DNA of 64,000 bases from Monosporascus cannonballus. Lineage: Eukaryota; Ascomycota; Sordariomycetes; Xylariales. The DNA lies in NCBI GenBank assembly GCA_004154925.1, contig QJNS01000024.1, positions 372,001 to 436,000 of the forward strand, written 5' to 3'. A program made the position numbers and the translations under genes. This document shows, piece after piece, positions 12,193 to 21,546 of this stretch. The notes beneath the pieces were generated by a model. The model worked only from the letters and a program-made list of their open reading frames with translations, did no database searches and was not told the DNA's origin. Each line of letters begins with the position of its first letter. The first letter of the stretch is position 1.

Positions 12193-14408
12193 ACGACCAC
12201 CCATATTTATCAGCACTGCTGCCGGGCCATGCGAGGTTATCGAGATATGGCCCCCGGATTCACTACTGGCATTTTATCGTTCAGACTTGGTATCACTTGA
12301 CCCTATCGCCCGACATTGCGGGCCAACCACAACTACGTCTGGTTCCTGGCGATGATGTTTTCCACTGTTTTCGTTTTGCTTTTCCTTTTCTTCTTTTCAT
12401 AGAGAGTTTGCGGAGTCTGGCGGTAGGGACGAAGATTTTCGTACGGTCCTTGATCTCTGAAGTTTTCTGAATTCCACGACATGACGACAAGGATATGAGC
12501 ACGATGCGCACACATTGCGAAATACCCAAACTTGATACTTCAGCCTCCACATCCGAGGCCACCATTTTTGACACCCGAGAAAAGTCCATGATGCATGCGG
12601 AAAGTCTTCGACGGTCTAGCATCAGCACTTATAGTCTTCTCTTAATGTCCTGCCGACACTTAGGTCATCTTCGTGAGGATTTGCATTTCGGCATCTCTCG
12701 TTGGTTCAGTTCTGCGTCGGTTCCAGTACAGACGCCGCCGCAGGGCAAGACACCGACTAGCACCGATTTATACTATTTTCCAACTCTCGGACGAGAAGTA
12801 TAGAACTCGACTGCACCAAATCCCACAGCATCACCCATTCCATTTCTGGATTGACATCTGCGGGTAAATTTTTTTTTTTTCGCTCGGCTTAATATATCTG
12901 GATTTCTGCGTTCTTTTTGGCTCTGTCTGGACCCCGTACACGGCCATTAATGAAAAGTCCACCTGGTTTTCGGACTACGGCAGTCGGTCAAGTCTCAGCG
13001 GACAGTAGACTTCTCAATCGGTATGCCCTCGGGGCGGTTTGGAAAGTAGGGGGGGATCTCGTGCCCAAAGGCAACAGTACCGCTTGGTGCGCTTTTAGGG
13101 TTCGCTGATCTCCGGCTTCTACCTCGAGTTGTTTAGTCGTTGGACGGATGGATATTCATGGCTTGGACGTAACCACACACCACACGAAAAGTTCCCTTGG
13201 GCGGACGGGTGGATGGATGGAATGGACCGCTTTGGTACCCGGACTAAGTTTAATTAGACGACGAGTGTAGATAGCCTCAACCGAAATCAAACACCATTGC
13301 ATTATAAAACACCTCTTCTGATTCCACTCTGAGTGTTACACCTGGAATTCCCCGTCAGCTCGTGATGAACAAGACCTAGCTCCGAGATGCCAGGTCAGGG
13401 AGCTCAAGGAGCTAGCCGCATGGCCCGTGATTCGATTGACACTGTTCGGACTGGGACATTAAGGGCGAAGCAGTAAATAATGGTTTGTGTGAGTTTTCAT
13501 ACGCTAGCCATAGCTCCGGATTAGAACTACTGGTTTTGGGTCGCACGTGTATGGACCTTGATGCAGCACGGCTTGAATGCAATGGTGGTTGGTAAATGAC
13601 GGTGCGGGGTGGCCTTCGTACTGGGGGTTATCATGGGTCAGAGTTCCTTTTCTTGAGCCATAGAGCACCGGTAGAGCGGTGCAAAACGGCAGCTCTTCTC
13701 AGGTCCAGGTAGTACTCAGACTATTATTTGAAGATACTTGCATGTTCCCTCTGGCATAACGGCTTTGCCTATCCTCCAATCTCTGCAATTCGTTAAGTTC
13801 ACTTACGACAAGACCAGGTACCATCGTAGTCCTTTCGTTCGTGACAGGTGAAGGGGCCACCATGCCGTACATTCGACCTTGCGTGAATAGGAAAACGAGC
13901 CGAGAGCCAGCCCGTAATAGCGAGATTGCGCTCTCTTCGAAAGACTCACGGCGCAGTTGGCGCAATATTCGCACATGAGGGCGATATAAAACTAGCCGGG
14001 GGCCTCAAGCGTCGGGTCACGAGGGGAATTGGGGAAACCTGGCCCCGAGCTTACGCTGTAGGGTATGATTGCCGGCCGTTCGGGATGGGGCATCGGCTTG
14101 GCCGCTCTCTGCCAAGCGGCTCGTTACCCGACCTACATATTCCACCTTGCTGATTGAGGCAGCTCATCAGGAAGTTCTTATCAGGCGGCGAGAAGCACGC
14201 TCCGGATGTGGCTAGGAAAGGTATCTCCTGCGGGGCAGTTATTGGTTAGTCACCTCGGTGCACCATGCTTGTCTTAATATTTGCATGCTCAGATGGAAAT
14301 ATAAAATCTCGACCGCAGGACGGGCTCCCGGGAGAAGGAGGTTGATGCTACCCCAGCACCTCCCCGTGGAGCCCTCGTTAAGTCGCGTCGTCGCCGTTGT
14401 TGCCCACC
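12193..14408. other. Intergenic region
   Basis: Contains the 3' region of the coiled-coil gene (a TC-rich stretch around 12360-12400), a poly-T run near 12868, and the promoter of the aminopeptidase gene. Short ORFs on both strands show no protein-like features. The GC content rises close to 14300, as is common just upstream of the next gene. Confidence 0.5.
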
Positions 14409-15984
14409 ATGAGAAGCAGAAGTGCCCTCCTCACCACCGCCTTCGCGGCGTCGGCGTTGGCGTCGAAGAAGTGCAAGCCGCTGGTCAGTTCCGAGAAGCT
14501 GCAGGAACTGGTTACGCTCGAGGACCTCCTGGCCGGGTCGCAGAAGCTGCAGGACATCGCCGACGCCCACGGCGGGAACCGCGCCTTCGGCGGCGGCGGC
14601 CACAATGCCACTGTCGACTACCTCTATGACACGCTGGCGGCGCTCGACGGCTACTACGATGTCGTCAAGCAGCCTTTCACGGAGCTCTACTTCGCCGGCT
14701 CAGCCACAGTGTCGGCCAATGGCGTCGCGTACGACGCCAACGCCATGACCTACACGCCGTCGGGCACTGTCGAGAGGGCGCCTTTGGTCGCCGTCGCCAA
14801 CCTTGGCTGCGACGCCGCTGACTTCCCCGCCGGCGTCGAGGGCAACGTCGCGCTCATCTCGCGGGGCGAGTGTCCGTTCTCGCAGAAGGCCACCAACGCC
14901 AAGGCCGCGGGCGCCGTCGCGGCACTGATCTACAACAACGTGCCGGGTGCCATCTCGGGCACGCTCGGTGGCCCCGGCGACTACGCACCCGTCGTCGGGT
15001 TGAGCCAGGAGACCGGGCAGACGCTGCTGGCCGCCCTCGAGGCCGGCGAGGAGGTGCTCGTCGACGTGAACATTGACGCCATCACCGAGTACCGCACCAA
15101 CTACAACGTCATCGCCGAGACCAAGCAGGGCGATAAGAACAACGTCCTGGTCCTAGGCGGTCACTCGGACTCGGTCCCTGCCGGCCCCGGCATCAACGAC
15201 GACGGATCGGGCACCATCGGCGTCCTGAACGTCGCGGTGGCGCTCTCCCACTTCTCCATCAAGAACGCGGTCCGCTTCGCCTTCTGGGGCGCCGAGGAGT
15301 TCGGCAAGCTGGGTTCCTACTATTACATGAAGGAACTGAACGGCACCTTCAGCAATGACCCGGGGGCCGACGCCGAGGTTAACAAGATAAGGGCGTACCT
15401 GAACTTCGATATGGTGAGTCCATCCACGGGTCCGTTCAACCGTTAGGCACCTTCGCACTAACAACGTCCAGATCGCCAGTCCCAACTATGTCTACGGCAT
15501 CTACGACGGAGACGGCAATGCCTTCAACCTGTCGGGCCCCGCCGGCTCGGCGCAGCTCGAGAAGGACTTCGAGGACTTCTACACGTCGAAGGGGGCGGCG
15601 TTCGTGCCGGCCGAGTTCAGCGGCCGCTCGGACTACGCTGCCTTCATCGAGAACGGGATCCCGTCTGGCGGTCTGTTCACTGGGGCCGAGGTGGTCAAGA
15701 CGGAGGAGGAGGCGGCGCTGTTCGGCGGGCAGGCTGGCGTGGCGTACGACGAGAACTACCACCAGCCGGGTGACACCATTGACAACCTGGCGCTCGACGC
15801 CTTCCTGCTCAACACGCAGAGCATCGCCAACTCGGTCGCCAAGTACGCCCTCAGCTTCGACTCCCTGCCCCCCGTGGAGCCCGTCAAGAGGCGCTGGGCG
15901 GCCGACAGGGCCAAGCTGTTCTCCAGGTCTGTGCACACCCATTCGCACTCCGGGCCATGCGGTCAGCAGCCGGATCTCATTTAA
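14409..15984 (+). CDS. Secreted M28 zinc aminopeptidase (aminopeptidase Y-like)
   Basis: Two exons, 14409-15413 and 15472-15984, give 505 aa. The intron has a GTGAGT donor, a CACTAAC branch point and a CCAG acceptor. The ATG at 14409 has a good context (CCCACCATG) and begins a signal peptide (MRSRSALLTTAFAASALA). A protease-associated (PA) domain follows at about residues 130-215 (RGECPFSQKATNAKAAGA), then an M28 peptidase domain. Zinc and catalytic residues are all visible: H252 in GGHSDSV, D264/D265 in NDDGSG, E296/E297 in AEEFG, D334 in NFDM and H432 in YHQPGD. The length matches fungal extracellular or vacuolar leucine/lysine aminopeptidases. It probably removes N-terminal residues from peptides during extracellular protein use. 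The C-terminus has a short His/Ser tail. Confidence 0.92.
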
Positions 15985-16242
15985 GAGTCTAAGACGGCTG
16001 TCGTGGATTGTAATTAGTGGCGATAATCTGTATGAGAGGTTATGTCACATGCGCTGTAGGAATATCGGAACCTTTTTGAAGACCGCACAGTTTCATGCAT
16101 CACCTACTATCTCCGTGTGTGAATTAGTCGCGTATGTTAGTGGGCATCCCAGCTTGAATACGCCCTACCGTTGTGCACTGGCTTAATTCAAATCTCAGGG
16201 TTGCCTAGGTTCACAGCTCCAGCTCCCATCCTGGAGCTGTAC

Positions 16243-16462
16243 TACCGCCTTTTTCGACTTTCCTCATATGGGTCTCCACGAACCACCTATTTGCGGGAAC
16301 CAGCCAGAGTTCTCAATTTTCTCCGGATCTCCGGATGATCTACGTTATCGATAACTATAACGCTAAGCGAGCCAGTTACCATTTTTGGATAATGGAAAAC
16401 TTTGGGGAATCCTGGTTGGTGGTTCGTGTAGACCCATATGAGGAAAGTCGAAAAAGGCGGTA
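16243..16462. mobile_element. MITE-like inverted repeat, 45-bp arms
   Basis: The arms 16243-16287 and 16418-16462 are reverse complements over 45 bases with a single mismatch, separated by about 130 bp. Each arm contains CTCATATGGGTC or its complement. The element is non-coding. No convincing target-site duplication is seen at the outer ends. It could be a miniature inverted-repeat transposable element or a stable hairpin locus. The arms are nearly identical, so the structure is young or maintained. Confidence 0.6.
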
Positions 16463-16692
16463 TCTCCGGGACCTCAGAGAGCGGCGAGGATGTCGAGATG
16501 ACCTGCTGATAGCTGGAGCTATAAATTGTGCATTGGACCATATTTTGGGCTACAACGTTTTATTTATGTGGGAAATATCTGCCCATCAAGGTCGTCCATC
16601 AAGGTTGATCGCCAAGCAATGACCAAGATCACGTTCCGACTACCTAGACAAATCTGCTATTAACGATTGGCTTCACTACTCGTGGTCATATT

Positions 16693-16777
16693 AGCAACAG
16701 TCCCGTATGGAAGCAACAGTCCCGTATGGAAGCAACAGTCCCGTATGGAAGCAACAGTCCCGTATGGAAGCAACAGT
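16693..16777. repeat. 19-bp tandem repeat, 4.5 copies
   Basis: Four perfect head-to-tail copies of AGCAACAGTCCCGTATGGA start at 16693, 16712, 16731 and 16750, followed by a partial copy from 16769. There are no spacers, so this is a minisatellite and not a CRISPR array. Copy number is likely polymorphic. Confidence 0.95.
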
Positions 16778-17789
16778 ATCCTCGCCTTCGTACTTTTCCT
16801 TGGATGAGTAACCCAAGAAGCCTTTACAGTATGGCGAAATGGTGATGTGACCTGTATAAGGCATGTAAGGACCGAGAGAACTCTGCAAGCGTTGCATGCA
16901 AGGATGCCATAAGCGTGTCGGTAACAGATTTTTGGTTTCGGAATTGTCGGATGGCTGAGAGTATAGTTTTCATTGACAGATTCGGGTTTGCTTGAAAGAA
17001 GAGAGACTGGTGTGTTTCTTGTTTCGGGCTCCTCCGGGCATACAAACGAGCCCATACCCCCGAATATTTGCTTAGTGACGATGTATCAGATCGGACCGGA
17101 TCATTGGAATTAGGCATCATCAGAAGACACCAGATCAGTCCATTCAATTGAACTCTTATTCGTACGTTGGGAGTTATTATCGAAACTAAACGATTTATTT
17201 ACTTGGAAAGGATAAGTAGGTGCTGTTTAGGCTGATACGCTCGACAAATAATGTCAGGTAAACCCGGTTACCGTAACCGTAGGACAACCAAGACTGACGA
17301 TTCAAATGTCCCGGCGAAGATTGAACAGCAGGGCCAATGATAATCCCAAACTGTTCTAAGTAGGCAGACTCCGGCGATTTGATAGAAATTCTAGAAGTTA
17401 AATGCCGCTGCGAATCGATAAATCAGCCTCGCATTTGGAAATGAGGCGAAGTATGGGCTATACACGCATGCGGAAGTCTGATTCTGGAACACGTGAGGCT
17501 GTGCGGGGGTTGTGGGGCTGAAGTGCACCGAAGGTTTGGGCCGCCCCCTTCCTAAGCCACCCCACTCGCGGCGCAGTAGCCGCTTTACGAATTTCAACGC
17601 AAGAGCCTCAAGGCCATGAGACTGGAAACATACATAATCGACATGACACCACTTCGCCCGCCTGAATGTTGCCTTTCAATATTGTAAAATATACCAGTAT
17701 GCCTCAAAAGGCAGAATCCGGGGCTCTCCAACTCCTGCGAGCATCTGGAAATTAGCAGGAATGCCTGTGAAAATCGGAGTCGGTGGTAG

Positions 17790-17797
17790 TATAAAGG
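17790..17797 (+). promoter_or_regulatory. TATA box of vWA gene A
   Basis: TATAAAGG lies 110 nt upstream of the ATG at 17907, with an A/C-rich presumed leader between them. The spacing mirrors that of the paralogous gene on the other strand. Confidence 0.5.
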
Positions 17798-17906
17798 AAG
17801 TTGTCCATCAAAGAAACTGAACCTTCCCTTGGAATGTCCGCCACAATAAACATACTACATCAATCAAACAACGTAACATCTCCATAAAATTCCTGAATAA
17901 GGTGCA

Positions 17907-19295
17907 ATGCCGCATGCTATTGAGTCCGACGCTTCCCGCAGCGGGAGCACGTTCACTTCTCTACATATCGCAAACAGACCTACTAATCCCTCCAAATATG
18001 ACCACATGAAGCACCGTCAAAAACAGCAACAGAACGTACGACCTCACAATTCTATCGACCACTGGTTACAGATGAGTGATATGGGGCACCCAGATCAATT
18101 CCTCAGCCCGGATGACGCCACCGCCGGCTCTTCTGGGCGGAGAAGCCGCCTTTCAAAGTTCAACCCCTTCTCGTCTTCGCGCCGGTCCTCCGTGTCATCC
18201 CGAACTAGCAGCAACGGAGATGACTCGGCACCACCCAGCCCGGGGGCCTCAATCTCCAGCTTTTCGCCGGACCGGCGACTGAGCAATCGCGGCAATCAAG
18301 ATAGTCAGCAGTCGGCGGCGCCAGAGGACGAGCGCGGCAGTGCCTTCCGCAGCCCTCTGATGAACCTCTCACCGGCGACGCGGAGGCCCAGACCGCAGAC
18401 GCCACCGCCCGCGTACTCGCAGGTCGCGACGGCTGCTTCGGGGCCTACACTGGGCGCTTCTCCTGCCTACGAGGGGAGCAGCAGCCAGCAGCAGCAGGCC
18501 GGAACCACCACCCGCGGTGGAAGCAGCACGGCGCCGGTGCCGGCGGAGGACAAGTACGCGTTCCTGTCGCAGTTCGACACGGTCTTCCTGATCGACGACT
18601 CCGGGTCGATGGCGGGGCGGTCATGGCGCGAGACGCGGCTGGCGCTGTCGGCGATCGTGCCCATCTGCACGGCGCGCGACGAGGACGGTGTCGACGTGTA
18701 CTTCCTGAACCACGAGAGCGCGGAGCGGCGCGACGAGGGCGGGTCGGCGGGGACGGGATACCGCGGCGTGCGAACGCCCGAGGCCGTCGACGCGCTGGTC
18801 CAGCGCGTGGAGGACGGCCGCCTCGGCCCGTACACGCTGACGGGCATGCGGCTGCAGCGCATCCTGCAGACGTACCTGCGACACTACCAGCGACGGGCGC
18901 GGGAGGCCGGCGACGGCGGCGACCCGGGGGTTAAGCCCGTCAACATCATCGTCGTAACGGACGGCGTGCCGCACGACGACCCGGGGGCCGTCATCGAGCG
19001 CGCCGCCGCGCAGCTCGACCGGCTCGACGCTCCGCCCTACCAGGTCGGCATCCAGTTTTTCCAGGTTGGCAACGAGCCTGGGGCCGCTGAGGCCCTGCGT
19101 CGCCTAGACGATGATCTTAAGGGCCGCGTCGCCGGCGGCGGCAGCACGCTGCGTGACATGGTCGACACCGTCACCTTCGACGCGACCGACGGCGCTGGCG
19201 CGCCGGTGCTCACGAGCGAGGGCATCCTGAAGACCGTTCTGGGGGCCGTCAACCGCCGCATCGACAACCAGCCGACGAGGGTCAGGGATACGTGA
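17907..19295 (+). CDS. vWA-domain protein with N-terminal PPxY motif (paralog A)
   Basis: Single-exon gene of 462 aa. The ATG at 17907 is the first after the TATA box. An internal ATG at 18072 (residue 56) begins MSDMGHPDQFLSPDD, which resembles the N-terminus of the neighbouring paralog and may be the ancestral start. Residues ~60-210 are Ser/Pro-rich and disordered, and include PPPAY (166-170), a PPxY-type WW-domain ligand. The vWA domain follows, with the MIDAS motif DDSGSM at 230-235, a Thr in YTLTGMRL and VVTDG later. The conserved C-terminal part contains GIQFFQVGNEPGAAEALRRL and ends in ILKTVLGAVNRRID. No signal peptide or membrane segment, so it is probably cytosolic. vWA domains mediate metal-dependent protein binding; the partner is unknown. 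The convergent gene at 19810-20805 is its paralog. Confidence 0.85.
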   Translation: MPHAIESDASRSGSTFTSLHIANRPTNPSKYDHMKHRQKQQQNVRPHNSIDHWLQMSDMGHPDQFLSPDDATAGSSGRRSRLSKFNPFSSSRRSSVSSRTSSNGDDSAPPSPGASISSFSPDRRLSNRGNQDSQQSAAPEDERGSAFRSPLMNLSPATRRPRPQTPPPAYSQVATAASGPTLGASPAYEGSSSQQQQAGTTTRGGSSTAPVPAEDKYAFLSQFDTVFLIDDSGSMAGRSWRETRLALSAIVPICTARDEDGVDVYFLNHESAERRDEGGSAGTGYRGVRTPEAVDALVQRVEDGRLGPYTLTGMRLQRILQTYLRHYQRRAREAGDGGDPGVKPVNIIVVTDGVPHDDPGAVIERAAAQLDRLDAPPYQVGIQFFQVGNEPGAAEALRRLDDDLKGRVAGGGSTLRDMVDTVTFDATDGAGAPVLTSEGILKTVLGAVNRRIDNQPTRVRDT

Positions 19296-19809
19296 TCTCG
19301 AGAGCCGAAAGAGTACCCTCGACAGGTGTGCTCGGGGTTCTGGAGAGGAAATTTCGGGTGGCGATCAGTGTGTCGACCAATATCCTTGGGCGCCCTACAA
19401 CGCTTGTATCTATAATAGCAGTTTTTCTGGCTTCCCTCTTGTATTATCTAGTTTACTTTGCCCATTATGGGTCTCGGTCGGGGTCGTGTTGCACATACGC
19501 CTAAAAAGGATTCTGGGGTCTAGATATTAGATATTCTAGGGCGCAAGCCCTAACCACAATAGATACGTTTTCTCATAACAAACCAAAAGTGCAGGCAAAC
19601 CAATGTCTGATTCATACTGCTATCTACCATGCTACTTAGCTATAGGAAAGCCAATACCTAGATGATCAAGATAACCGGAACTCTCGGTATCTATCTCGCC
19701 GGCAGCACCAGACGCCACCTGCTATAGAAATGTCCCCCCTATTCTGGCTAAGGTGCTCATGCGTGCTCACTGTGAAACCCCAACCTAGGCACCAACACTC
19801 AACGTCTCT
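19296..19809. other. Shared 3' region between convergent vWA genes
   Basis: About 510 bp between the stop codons of the two convergent paralogs. It contains AT-rich stretches that could serve as polyadenylation signals on both strands. No gene is seen. Confidence 0.5.
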
Positions 19810-20805
19810 TCACAGGGTTTGGTCGTCCAGTCTCTTGACAACGGCACCTAGGACAGTCTTCAAGATGAGTTTATCCGTGAGCGCGCAAGTTCGGGCGTTG
19901 AAGGGGACAGTGTCGACCATATCTCGATCTAATTGATGCTCTTCGCGAATGTTTTGGTCGAGCTTTGTCAAAAATTCTGCGGCATTGGGATTGTCGCCGA
20001 CTTGGAAGAATTGTATGCCGACTTGGTAGAGCAGTGCATCCTGTTTCCGGAGTCTCTCCGCGGCTACAACGATAACACTCTCGAGAAGCTCTTGAGAATT
20101 TGGACAGCCATCGGTAATGACGATGATGTTGACCGGCTTGACACCGTGGTCGTCGACGCCATTACGTCGGACTTGCCTTTCAAAGTAGGTGAGGTACGCC
20201 TGCAGGATTTGACCGAGTCGCTCTCCCGTGGGTGTCCAGCCGTTTGGCTCTGTGCCATTGAAGATGTCCATGACCGCCTGCGCACTTTTGACATGGCGAT
20301 ATCCGGTCCCCGCCGACGGTCCTTTGGCGTCTCTCCCGTCAACTCTCGGGTTGGTGTTCTTATGATTTAGGAAGTAGATATCAACTCCATCCTTGTCATG
20401 CTCAACGCAAACGGGCAAGATAAGCGCAAGCGCCGTTCTGGCTTCTTCCCACCTCCCATACCCAGCCATGGACCCTGAATCATCGATCAAGAAGAGAGTG
20501 TCGAAGTGCGATAAGAAGGCGTATTCATCTTCCTTATTGGTGACCATCTCTTTGGTGAGCCGAGGTCGGGTACCGCCACTCTTGTCCTGTGGGTAGGCCG
20601 AGGATGACTCGGCAGCAGAGGACGACGACGGCACGACTTCATCGTAGGAAGGAGGGGGATCATCGAATGGATTAGATGGAGTCGGGCTACTTCGGCGGAA
20701 AGCCGCCGCGACCACGTTCAGGAAGCTCCTTCGACGGCGATGGCTTGTGGTGCTCGATGTGTCCTGTCCATCCGGGCTGAGGAAGGGATTCTTCTGGTCG
20801 CTCAT
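19810..20805 (-). CDS. vWA-domain protein with N-terminal PPxY motif (paralog B)
   Basis: Single-exon gene of 331 aa, convergent with the paralog at 17907-19295. The ATG at 20805 is chosen because it starts MSDQKNPFLSPD, like the internal start of paralog A, and lies about 115 nt from a TATA box. The open frame upstream to 21051 is leader. A short disordered N-terminus carries PPPSY (residues 50-54), a PPxY motif. The vWA domain begins near residue 93, with MIDAS DDSGSM at 108-113, TPTGERL supplying the Thr, and IITDG-like VITDG. The C-terminal block GIQFFQVGDNPNAAEFLTKL through ILKTVLGAVVKRLD matches paralog A closely. The linker is much shorter than in paralog A and the gene is less GC-rich, suggesting divergence after an old duplication. 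Function is unknown; adaptor or binding roles are inference. Confidence 0.85.
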   Translation of the reverse strand: MSDQKNPFLSPDGQDTSSTTSHRRRRSFLNVVAAAFRRSSPTPSNPFDDPPPSYDEVVPSSSSAAESSSAYPQDKSGGTRPRLTKEMVTNKEDEYAFLSHFDTLFLIDDSGSMAGYGRWEEARTALALILPVCVEHDKDGVDIYFLNHKNTNPRVDGRDAKGPSAGTGYRHVKSAQAVMDIFNGTEPNGWTPTGERLGQILQAYLTYFERQVRRNGVDDHGVKPVNIIVITDGCPNSQELLESVIVVAAERLRKQDALLYQVGIQFFQVGDNPNAAEFLTKLDQNIREEHQLDRDMVDTVPFNARTCALTDKLILKTVLGAVVKRLDDQTL

Positions 20806-21546
20806 GGTGTCTGGCTGTCGATCGGTGTCGTGCCTGGTTGTGATGTGCAGTACAGGGGATGCTGAAGAGGAAAATGTAGCCTGGAGAAGAGAGTGCCCGT
20901 CAAACAGGGGCGAGAGGGCGTCATTTATAAATACGAGGGAAGAAGTTACCAAGCAATGGTCGGTACACAGGATTCGAATCATATCTAATATTTCAGTTTT
21001 TGCCCAACAGCAAACAGGGTGAAAACTGTTTGTCGGACGCGCTTTAGTCAAATTTCCGGATGTTGGAAGACCTACATAATGTTAGGTCTCTGTACATTCA
21101 CTTGGTTCTTCGAAACACAGCCCTCATGATGCAACCTCCCTTGACATTTATCAGTGAGAGGGGTGATCACTATTATGCATACTCTATCGTGCTCCACATT
21201 CGTCCCGTGCATCCAAAGCAGCGCCATTTTGATTGCATCGACGTTTAACAGTGTTAACTCATGCAGGATCGTTCAACCATCCACGCGTAACGAACCAAGT
21301 GTGCATTATTCGTCAGGGACGGCGTGATGTCGTTCAACCTAACATGGAATCTATATATAAATGTCATTGGTATCATCCGTTGTCCATCTATCTATCCACC
21401 TAGTTAATGAGCCAGCAACTCCATCGCCGCCGGCAAGTCTATGCTACACACACATATATATATACGACCCACTGAAGCATGGACTCTGGCTTCCCAATGC
21501 TATACACACGGCGCAGCTATTTGCGCCTGTTAGGCGTTGAGACGAC
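20806..21546. other. Promoter of vWA gene B and intergenic region
   Basis: Contains the leader and TATA box of paralog B, a pyrimidine-rich tract on the minus strand, and a (AT/CA)n stretch near 21449-21465. No additional gene. Confidence 0.5.
20922..20929 (-). promoter_or_regulatory. TATA box of vWA gene B
   Basis: TATAAATG on the minus strand, about 115 nt upstream of the ATG at 20805 and followed by a pyrimidine-rich presumed start region. Confidence 0.45.

Larger units (their letters stand above)
15985..17789. other. Intergenic region rich in small repeats
   Basis: No credible gene. It contains a long inverted repeat (16243-16462) and a 19-bp tandem repeat (16693-16777), annotated separately. 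A small ORF across the tandem repeat on the minus strand exists only because the repeat lacks stops. Confidence 0.5.

Noticed and set aside
16693..16777. CRISPR-like array
   Set aside because: Repeats are directly abutting with no spacers, and the genome is eukaryotic.
18072..18074. Alternative start of vWA paralog A
   Set aside because: It matches the paralog N-terminus, but the ATG at 17907 is the first after the TATA box; kept as an alternative only.
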